From: a bacterium
GTDB taxonomy: Bacteria; Patescibacteriota; UBA1384; XYA2-FULL-43-10; JAKAMI01
Direction: 5' to 3'
DNA length: 42,150 nt
Assembly: GCA_021812945.1 (NCBI GenBank)
Contig: JAKAMI010000007.1
Coordinates: 1 to 42,150 of the forward strand
Part shown: positions 36,724 through 42,150 of the stretch, one piece after another
How the letters are laid out: the number at the start of each line of letters is the position of its first letter
Position numbering within the stretch: position 1 is the stretch's first letter
Notes under the pieces: model-generated
Told to the model about the DNA's origin: nothing
Databases searched by the model: none
What the model saw: only the letters and a program-made list of their open reading frames with translations
Made by a program: the position numbers and the translations under genes

Positions 36724-37404
36724 TTAAAGAATGTATTTCCCCTTTTCCTGATCCGAGACTATCTCACCCGCCCGCATGGTGATAACGCGCTTTTTTAGGG
36801 CGTCGACCACCTCTCGGTCATGAGTGGCCAAAAGAACTATAGTCCCTTGCTTGTTAATTTTAAATAATAACTCGATAATTTCCCAGGTCGCCACCGGATC
36901 CAGGTTGCCGGTCGGCTCGTCGGCGATGAGTAATTTCGGATTGTGAATAAGCGATCTGGCGATGGAAACTCTCTGCTTCTCTCCGCCGGACAACTCTTCC
37001 GACAAAGCATCGACCCTAGAGGTTAGACCCACCAACTCAATCATTTCCTCTACTCTGGGCCGGATCTCTTTATCTGAAACCCCTGCGACCTGTAGAGCAA
37101 AAGCCACATTTTCATAAACAGTTTTCTTGGGTAGAAGTTTATAGTCTTGAAATATCACCCCGACGCGGCGGCGAAAATACGGCAGTTCCCTCGGTTTTAA
37201 CTGGGTGATGTCCCTTCCGGCGATCAAGATGCGGCCGCTTGAAGGTTTTTCCTCGCAGATTAATAGTCTAATAAGCGTGGACTTGCCGGCGCCGGAAGGT
37301 CCGACCAAGGTGACAAATTCGCTATCGGCGATAGAAAAATCCACACCCTTAACCGCGGCAATGTCCTTGCCGTAAATTTTTGACACTTTATCAAAAATTA
37401 TCAC
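36724..37404 (-). CDS. ftsE: cell division ATP-binding protein FtsE
   Basis: About 226 aa, an ABC ATPase: Walker A GPSGAGKST, signature LSGGEKQRVSIARSL, Walker B LLIADEPTGNLDP and the H-loop LLATHDREVV. It works with FtsX to drive cell-wall hydrolysis at division. I prefer the GTG at 37404 (IIFDKVSKIYG follows), which gives the normal family N terminus; the tracked start at 37443 and the ATG at 37434 overlap a TATAAT promoter element, so they are less likely. GGAG is close to the GTG (3 nt). Confidence 0.93.
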   Translation of the reverse strand: MIIFDKVSKIYGKDIAAVKGVDFSIADSEFVTLVGPSGAGKSTLIRLLICEEKPSSGRILIAGRDITQLKPRELPYFRRRVGVIFQDYKLLPKKTVYENVAFALQVAGVSDKEIRPRVEEMIELVGLTSRVDALSEELSGGEKQRVSIARSLIHNPKLLIADEPTGNLDPVATWEIIELLFKINKQGTIVLLATHDREVVDALKKRVITMRAGEIVSDQEKGKYIL

Positions 37405-37432
37405 CTTCTCCAGACAAACTCCTTGCCTAAAC

Positions 37433-37461
37433 ATTATAGCCAAAATATTCTATTTTGGAAA
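37433..37461 (-). promoter_or_regulatory. putative promoter of ftsE
   Basis: On the minus strand TTTCCA, 17 nt, TATAAT (-10 at 37433-37438). Transcription would begin just before the ribosome-binding region of the GTG start at 37404. Confidence 0.55.
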
Positions 37462-37590
37462 TTCTAAACTCTAAATCCTAAATCCTAAACAAATATAAAA
37501 TTACAAATTATAAATTCTAAACTTTACCTTCTGGATTTATGATTTTGATCTTTTATTAGGGTTTAGAGTTTAGGATTTAGAATTTCGATA
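37452..37590. repeat. family D AT-rich palindromic element between gpmI and ftsE
   Basis: The left arm contains AATTCTAAACTCTAAATCCT and the right arm contains its inverse (GGGTTTAGAGTTTAGGATTT). The arms are nearly identical in unit pattern to 24168-24298. Confidence 0.82.
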
Positions 37591-37595
37591 GTCAT

Positions 37596-39176
37596 CTATC
37601 GTGTGAGGCTTCCCATCAAACTCTCTCCGGACATTTCATCGGGTTGCCTTAACCCCAGAAGCTCCACGATGGTCGGAGCTATATCGGCCAAAATCCCTTG
37701 GGTTGGCTGAGCGCTATACTCCAGAAGCTGCTCTTTACCGAATCTCTCTGCTGATCTTTGAAACGGATGGTCTCGTAAATTCAAGTAGCAAAATGGCACT
37801 GGCGAAGTAGTGTGTTCGGTAAAAGGATCTCCGGTCACCGGATTGATCATCATCTCGCAGTTGCCGTGGTCTGCCGTCAAAAGAACCTGATTGCCCAGAA
37901 CCGATCCGACTTCTAAAATTTGCCCGACGCAACGGTCCACAGACCCGCAAGCTTTTATCGCCGCCTCCAATTTGCCAGTGTGCCCGACCATATCGCCGTT
38001 AGCAAAGTTCACTACCGTAAAATCGTACTCGGCGTTTAGCGCCTCGACGACTTTGGCCGTGACAGCCTCGGCGGACATTTCCGGCCTAAGATCATACGTC
38101 GCCACCTTGGGTGAAGGCACCACTATTTGCTTTTCAAAATTGTGAACTTTGTGGCTGCCGCCGTTAAAAAAGTAGGTTACGTGCGCGTACTTTTCAGTCT
38201 CGGCGGTGTGATATTGCCGCAGATTTGCCGACTCGATGGTATCCGCTAGGACATTCATCAGGTTATTCGGTTCGAAAATTATTTTTGATTTTTCCTCGTC
38301 GTAATACTTTGTCATACTGGCCAGAAATAGATTGTCCAACTTTTGGCGCTTAAATCCCGAAAAATGTTCGGCTTCAAATGCTTGCAAAAGCTGTCGGGAG
38401 CGATCCTCGCGAAAGTCGAAGAAAATAACCGCATCTCCAGACCTTATAATACCGTCCTTATCAATAATTGATGGCGCGATATATTCGTCCCCTTTACCTT
38501 TTTGGTAATTTGCCTCGATCCCTGAGGCTGCGCTCGGGTACGCATCGCCTCGCCCGGAAGCAAACAAATCGTAGGCTGTTTTGACTCGATCCCAGTTGTT
38601 GTCCCGGTCCATAGCGAAATACCGCCCGACGACACTGGCGATTTTACCAAGTTTAGCGCTCTTTAGCTTAGCTTCCGCTTTTGAGATAAAACTTAAGCCG
38701 TCGCGGGTGCCAGTATCGCGGCCGTCGGTGAAGAGGTGCAGATAAAGAGATTTGATGTTTTCACCCACCGCAAAATCAATCAAAGAAAATAAATGGTTGA
38801 TATGGGAGTGAACTCCACCGGAAGAACACAAACCAACCAATTGGAGCCGCCCGCCGGTTTTTTTAATGAAGTCGGCGGCTTCCCGAAGAGTTTTATTTTC
38901 GAAAAACTGGCCGTTTTTGATACTTTGATCAATCTTTGGCAACATCTCCCAAACCACCCGGCCCGAGCCGATGTTTAGGTGCCCAACTTCGGAGTTGCCC
39001 ATCTCCCCGGAGTTTAAGCCGACCTCAAGTCCTGAAGCGGCCAGCGAAAGCTTAGGATAATTGGCGTAGATATTGTCGAGGACGGGGGTGTCAGCCAAAA
39101 AGGTGGCGTTGCCCTCCTTGATTGGCGAGAGTCCCCACCCGTCCAAAATGATGAGTAAAGTTTTGTTTTGCCCCAT
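37596..39176 (-). CDS. gpmI: 2,3-bisphosphoglycerate-independent phosphoglycerate mutase
   Basis: A 526-aa metalloenzyme interconverting 3- and 2-phosphoglycerate. LLIILDGWGLSP opens the alkaline-phosphatase-like domain, the phospho-accepting serine is in GEMGNSEVGHLNIGSGR, FTDGRDT and VGRYFAMDRDNNWDR lie in the transferase domain, and LTADHGNCEMM and NFANGDMVGHTG provide metal ligands. Length is normal. It is separated from ftsE by a family D repeat. Confidence 0.97.
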   Translation of the reverse strand: MGQNKTLLIILDGWGLSPIKEGNATFLADTPVLDNIYANYPKLSLAASGLEVGLNSGEMGNSEVGHLNIGSGRVVWEMLPKIDQSIKNGQFFENKTLREAADFIKKTGGRLQLVGLCSSGGVHSHINHLFSLIDFAVGENIKSLYLHLFTDGRDTGTRDGLSFISKAEAKLKSAKLGKIASVVGRYFAMDRDNNWDRVKTAYDLFASGRGDAYPSAASGIEANYQKGKGDEYIAPSIIDKDGIIRSGDAVIFFDFREDRSRQLLQAFEAEHFSGFKRQKLDNLFLASMTKYYDEEKSKIIFEPNNLMNVLADTIESANLRQYHTAETEKYAHVTYFFNGGSHKVHNFEKQIVVPSPKVATYDLRPEMSAEAVTAKVVEALNAEYDFTVVNFANGDMVGHTGKLEAAIKACGSVDRCVGQILEVGSVLGNQVLLTADHGNCEMMINPVTGDPFTEHTTSPVPFCYLNLRDHPFQRSAERFGKEQLLEYSAQPTQGILADIAPTIVELLGLRQPDEMSGESLMGSLTR

Positions 39177-39231
39177 AACCCCATTTTAACCGAAATCATC
39201 ATCTAGGTAAAATCAATATCGATGCTATTAA

Positions 39232-39292
39232 TAGTCTGAAGGTGTGAAGCTATTACACATCGGATGTGTAATAGCTTCACACCTTCAGACTA
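39232..39292. repeat. perfect 61-nt palindrome upstream of gpmI
   Basis: 30-nt perfect arms (TAGTCTGAAGGTGTGAAGCT, then ATTACACATC) around a single G. It lies between the nucleotidyltransferase gene and gpmI. No T-run. It resembles 24681-24735 in design but not in sequence. Confidence 0.92.
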
Positions 39293-39313
39293 ACGACAAT
39301 TCTAGGCGTGGAT

Positions 39314-39733
39314 TTAGAGCTCTTTGGTTATTTGATCGAGGATTTTGGTGGTCGAATTATCTCTTGGTTTTTTGGCGAACCAGACGACTTTCAGATTTGG
39401 CAAGACTTTTTTGTACTCGATTTCTTTTTCGGATTTGTTGAATGATTTTTTGGGAGCGATCACGAAAACGTTTGGTCGGTATTTCTTTAATATAGACTGA
39501 TAATTCTTCTCGCCGTCATCGACAAAGACTTGGTCGACGATTTTCAAGTTATTAATCAGCCGCAAGCGGTCATTTTCGCTGTTCACCGGCCGACCCTTGC
39601 CCTTGTGCCTTCTGACCGCCTCATCTGACTCGACATGGACTATCAAAAAATCGCCCAAACTTTTGGCGTATTCCAGATAATCCAAATGCCCGGTGTGCAA
39701 AATGTCAAAAACCCCGGTTGCTAATATTTTCAT
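39314..39733 (-). CDS. cytidylyltransferase-like nucleotidyltransferase (HxGH)
   Basis: A 139-aa protein with the nucleotide-binding start GVFDILHTGHLDYLEYAKSLGD, including HTGH, the HxGH signature of the cytidylyltransferase superfamily (RfaE C-terminal domain, TagD). The second motif, usually RTxGISTT, appears at the C terminus as RDNSTTKILDQI, like sugar-nucleotidyltransferases of the RfaE/HldE type. Substrate not determinable. GGAG lies 4 nt before the ATG. Confidence 0.88.
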   Translation of the reverse strand: MKILATGVFDILHTGHLDYLEYAKSLGDFLIVHVESDEAVRRHKGKGRPVNSENDRLRLINNLKIVDQVFVDDGEKNYQSILKKYRPNVFVIAPKKSFNKSEKEIEYKKVLPNLKVVWFAKKPRDNSTTKILDQITKEL

Positions 39734-39761
39734 GGCGCTCCACTCTTAAAAATCGCGAGAC

Positions 39762-39838
39762 TTAGTAAGGCATGGAGAGACGTAGAGAGAAATTGTCTTA
39801 CAATGTCTAGCTATGTCTAACTATGTCTCTCAATTTCT
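39762..39838. repeat. repeat with GTCTAACTATGTCTCT units
   Basis: GGAGAGACGTAGAGAGAAATTG on the left and tandem ATGTCTAGCT / ATGTCTAACT / ATGTCTCTCA on the right form an imperfect inverted pair. It fills the spacer between the 149-aa gene and the nucleotidyltransferase. Confidence 0.55.
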
Positions 39839-39854
39839 AACAGATATCCCACGG

Positions 39855-40289
39855 CTATGAGATTCTCCGGTACTCTTTCTTATCAACTAACCCCAAAACC
39901 CGTTCCATATACTCTGACAGCTCGACCTCTTTGACGCCCTTGCCCTTGGCGATTTCATTAACTACCATCAGGGTTTTTTGATAGTCGTTTTTGAACTTTT
40001 CGTTGATCTCTTTCCAGGGAATGCCGGTAATAGCTTGTCCGACCTTATCATCGCGCGGTAATTCTTCCAAGACCATCAAAACGGCGATGGCCGGATAGCC
40101 CAGGCGCCCCTGCCAGCGGGCTGAATTGTCGTTTGAAGTGATAGCGTTGTGCTTTAGATCGTATTTTATAGTATACTGCTTCGATAAATCTGAGGATTTG
40201 CAAGTGGCAGTCTGATTTTTTTCGTCAACTTCAACCCGCCCGTCAGCCACCGCTCCGAGTGCTTCTAAAACCTTTATCTTGTCCGGCAT
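39855..40289 (-). CDS. hypothetical protein, about 144 aa
   Basis: A soluble protein, MPDKIKVLEALGAVADGRVEVDEKNQTATCKSSD, followed by a likely helical C-terminal half (WKEINEKFKNDYQKTLMVVNEIAKGKGV). A Met five codons downstream of the tracked start is preferred by pattern only; neither start has a clear ribosome-binding site. Family not recognised. It lies between galM and the nucleotidyltransferase on the same strand. Confidence 0.8.
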   Translation of the reverse strand: MPDKIKVLEALGAVADGRVEVDEKNQTATCKSSDLSKQYTIKYDLKHNAITSNDNSARWQGRLGYPAIAVLMVLEELPRDDKVGQAITGIPWKEINEKFKNDYQKTLMVVNEIAKGKGVKEVELSEYMERVLGLVDKKEYRRIS

Positions 40290-40341
40290 TTTCCAAGATT
40301 CCATTCTGCTTTGTCCAATGAGTCCAATTGGTCAAACGAGA

Positions 40342-41352
40342 CTAATCTAAAATAATTCCCCAACTTCCTTCAAAAACTTCCCCGGGCCGTAACACCTTAA
40401 GTCCCATATTCGGTACGTTGAAGGCAAATCCGGTGCAGGTCTGCGGTTCTACCGCAAAACCACGTCGAGCATGAACTTCGCCGATAGTATCGGCCGAATA
40501 AACCTGAAGGTAGGGGAAACTTTCGTCCTGCCAGACGACGACCTTGTCTCCCGAGTCGTTGGAGAGTGTGGTTTGGTGAATTTGGAAAGAATCTCGCCCA
40601 CCTCGCGGGAGTCCGGGCCCATCCCTGAGGAGATCGAGATTCTGATTATCTGGTCCTGTTGTGTCGAGAACTCCCTCAGGGTGGGCGAGATGGAGATTCG
40701 TAAAGCAATTATCGATGATTCTTCGGCCAATCTTGGCCGGTTCACTAAAGTCAACTTCAGATCCCGAAACCGGGAGTAATTTTCCGGTCGGTTTTAAATT
40801 TTTATCGGATTCGACTAGTTTTTCAGCATCAATTTTGACTAACATATCATCGATGGTTTCTGTCCCGACAGTAAAGTATGGGTGAAAACCAAGACCAAAA
40901 GGCGTCGACTTCAAACCAATATTTTCGACTATCGCCCGACAAGTGAGTCCTTTGCTATCCAATTCGTAAACGAGGCTTAGTTTGACCGAAAAAGGATAGC
41001 CTTTTTTAGCGTACTCCGCTTCCTTGATGGTAAAACTTAGTTTGACCTGAGACTCGGTCTGCCCCTCCACCTGCCACTCCGCCATCTTGGCAAAGCCGTG
41101 GATGGCGTGGCCGTCCTTAACTCGAACGCCGGATAATTTGTATTTCTGACCTTCGAAACTGTATTTGGATTTCTCAACCCGGCCAGGAAAGGGAAACAAA
41201 ACGTCTCCCATCGATCCTACTTTATCATTAATAATATCATAACCATAAATAATGTCTCTACGGTGGCCATTGATAAGCCTGTAGTACTCCATAATCCCCC
41301 CGCCCAGCGGGTTGATTGTCGAGGTCTGGTCTTGATATTTGAGAGTAATCAT
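40342..41352 (-). CDS. aldose 1-epimerase-like protein (GalM family)
   Basis: About 336 aa from the ATG at 41352. The galactose mutarotase fold is suggested by INPLGGGIMEYYRLINGHRRDIIYG at the N terminus, VKDGHAIHGFAKMAEW (catalytic histidine region HGFA), FGLGFHPYFTVG (second histidine) and the C-terminal FAVEPQTCTGFAFNVP, where the glutamate is the expected base. It interconverts sugar anomers; related YeaD-type proteins act on hexose 6-phosphates. The exact substrate is not determinable. Confidence 0.9.
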   Translation of the reverse strand: MITLKYQDQTSTINPLGGGIMEYYRLINGHRRDIIYGYDIINDKVGSMGDVLFPFPGRVEKSKYSFEGQKYKLSGVRVKDGHAIHGFAKMAEWQVEGQTESQVKLSFTIKEAEYAKKGYPFSVKLSLVYELDSKGLTCRAIVENIGLKSTPFGLGFHPYFTVGTETIDDMLVKIDAEKLVESDKNLKPTGKLLPVSGSEVDFSEPAKIGRRIIDNCFTNLHLAHPEGVLDTTGPDNQNLDLLRDGPGLPRGGRDSFQIHQTTLSNDSGDKVVVWQDESFPYLQVYSADTIGEVHARRGFAVEPQTCTGFAFNVPNMGLKVLRPGEVFEGSWGIILD

Positions 41353-41377
41353 TTCCATAGTACCATTCCTATTACTA

Positions 41378-41500
41378 TGTCATTCTTTGGCCCGCTTTGG
41401 GGCGAAGAATCCTTCGGCAAGCTCAGGACAAGATCCAGCGAAGCGAACTACTAATTCTAGAGCCTAGATCCTTCACTTCAATGACTCGCTCAGGATGACG
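41378..41500. repeat. family A palindromic element, compound copy
   Basis: From TGTCATTCTTTGGCCCGC to ATGACTCGCTCAGGATGACG, 123 bp. It contains an additional inner unit (CCTTCGGCAAGCTCAGGACA), so it looks like one element inserted into another. It lies between galM and the Nudix gene and ends 7 nt before the Nudix stop. Confidence 0.8.
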
Positions 41501-41506
41501 AGAGCG

Positions 41507-42082
41507 TTAATGTTGTTTGCCTTCTTCTGGACTTTCGGACCCTGGGACTTTCGACTGTCCCATTTGGTAAAACGCGTAAGCGGTAAGGGTTGGTCCATCC
41601 GTGATCTCGCCGGACTTGATGAGTTTGGGGAAGTCGTCTATATCTACCAACTCCACTTCCATCTCCGATTCCAGATAGTCGCGGTTTTGGTGGCCGACTT
41701 CTTTGAGATTTCTGGCCAAGTAGACCTCAAACATCTGCGAACTGTGCCCGGGAGCCGCAAACGCCCGTCCTAAGTACGTTAAATCCTCGGTGTCGTAGCC
41801 GCTTTCTTCGATCATCTCTCTTCTGGCGCAATCTTTTAGAGATTCTCCGAGATTGGCGCCGCCCATCGGGAACTCAAGCGAAATCTCCTTGACGGCATAG
41901 CGGTACTGACAAACCATCACAAACTTGCCGTCAATGACCGGAACCACTGCGGCAAAGTTCCTTCTTTTAAGAACGTAATAGTCCGCCGAAAGCCCACCCG
42001 AGGTCTTGATCTTGTCTTTTACAACTTTAAAATAGGGATTCTTGTATTCTTCTTTTGAACTTAAAGTTTGCCACTTCTTCAT
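41507..42082 (-). CDS. Nudix hydrolase (ADP-ribose pyrophosphatase type)
   Basis: A 191-aa protein. The Nudix box is GGANLGESLKDCARREMIEESGYD, with the R-E-x-x-E-E-x-G core intact. The N terminus (WQTLSSKEEYKNPYFKVVKDKIKTSGG) and AAVVPVIDGKFVMVCQYRYAVKE are typical of the ADP-ribose/NUDT5-like branch, which hydrolyses nucleotide-sugar diphosphates. A family F hairpin lies 20 nt upstream of the ATG. It is the last gene before the right edge. Confidence 0.92.
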   Translation of the reverse strand: MKKWQTLSSKEEYKNPYFKVVKDKIKTSGGLSADYYVLKRRNFAAVVPVIDGKFVMVCQYRYAVKEISLEFPMGGANLGESLKDCARREMIEESGYDTEDLTYLGRAFAAPGHSSQMFEVYLARNLKEVGHQNRDYLESEMEVELVDIDDFPKLIKSGEITDGPTLTAYAFYQMGQSKVPGSESPEEGKQH

Positions 42083-42101
42083 TCCGTCTCCGTTATCTTA
42101 A

Positions 42102-42140
42102 TAATGACAGTCTTTTTTTGTTTTGCAAAGACTGTCATTA
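42102..42140. repeat. family F hairpin, 20 nt upstream of the Nudix gene
   Basis: Perfect 14-bp arms TAATGACAGTCTTT / AAAGACTGTCATTA with a loop of TTTTGTTTTGC type. Confidence 0.87.
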
Positions 42141-42150
42141 ATCTAAAAAT

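Noticed and set aside
1-42150. CRISPR array
   Set aside because: Repeats are dispersed palindromes without regular spacing or unique spacers of constant size.
1-42150. tRNA, rRNA, tmRNA or RNase P RNA genes
   Set aside because: No cloverleaf-like sequence outside coding frames; the GGTTCGAATC-like string at 13629 is inside the GIY-YIG gene.

Overview
The window reads as a chromosomal segment of a Candidate Phyla Radiation (Patescibacteria) bacterium. The supporting evidence is indirect: short versions of core proteins (198-aa EF-Ts, 409-aa ProRS without room for an editing insertion), a classic rpsB-tsf-pyrH-frr-rseP-proS order with uppS and cdsA absent, GatCAB for indirect tRNA amidation, many small membrane and envelope proteins, and solitary four-helix-bundle and GIY-YIG genes. 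TGA works as a stop (for example the ATGA overlap of the YvcK-like gene and tpiA), so the Gracilibacteria-type code is ruled out. Ribosomal protein L9 is present, which argues against the L9-lacking CPR lineages. I cannot place it more precisely. Almost all genes lie on the minus strand; the exception is a plus-strand island (rpmE, GIY-YIG gene, prfA, prmC, a small-ORF cassette) at about 12.7-16.4 kb.

Layout. 1-1.1 kb: a partial gene, hypC, and a DUF2335-like pair. 1.2-5.6 kb: gap, alr, tpiA and a yvcK-like gene. 5.7-7.1 kb: a short uvrC. 7.2-12.4 kb: the translation operon rpsB to proS. 12.4-16.4 kb: rpmE, a repeat cluster holding a GIY-YIG gene, release factor RF1 and its methyltransferase PrmC, then a cassette of two very small ORFs with its own promoter and terminator. 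16.5-21.9 kb: htrA, a small membrane protein, mscS, gatB, two unknown genes (one HEPN-like) and a NYN-domain gene fused to a methyltransferase remnant. 21.9-26.8 kb: cyclophilin, gatA (frameshifted), gatC, ligA. 26.8-31.7 kb: htpX, a small membrane protein, lemA, a large Pro-rich membrane protein, rplI. 31.9-37.4 kb: ctpA, a HicBA-like toxin-antitoxin pair, a coiled-coil C39-type hydrolase, ftsX, a four-helix-bundle gene, ftsE. 37.6-42.1 kb: gpmI, a nucleotidyltransferase, an unknown protein, galM-like, and a Nudix hydrolase.

Functionally the window combines part of glycolysis (Tpi, Gap, GpmI, with a GalM-like epimerase), translation (S2, L9, L31, EF-Ts, RRF, RF1/PrmC, ProRS, GatCAB), DNA repair (UvrC, LigA), and envelope growth and quality control (Alr, YvcK, FtsEX with its hydrolase, CtpA, HtrA, HtpX, RseP, LemA, MscS).

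The most remarkable feature is the density of short palindromic elements (about 40-130 bp, at least eight sequence families, about 30 copies). Several share TGTCAT...ATGACA-like ends. At least four sit in frame inside conserved genes (uvrC, prmC, ligA, gatB) as extra peptide loops. In two places the two arms of such an element enclose a small gene: a GIY-YIG nuclease at 13.37-13.72 kb and a four-helix-bundle protein at 36.20-36.72 kb. I propose that these are gene-carrying, possibly autonomous, versions of the small elements, analogous to REP/RAYT or group II IVS/IVP systems but with different proteins. That proposal is inference from the layout and has not been tested.
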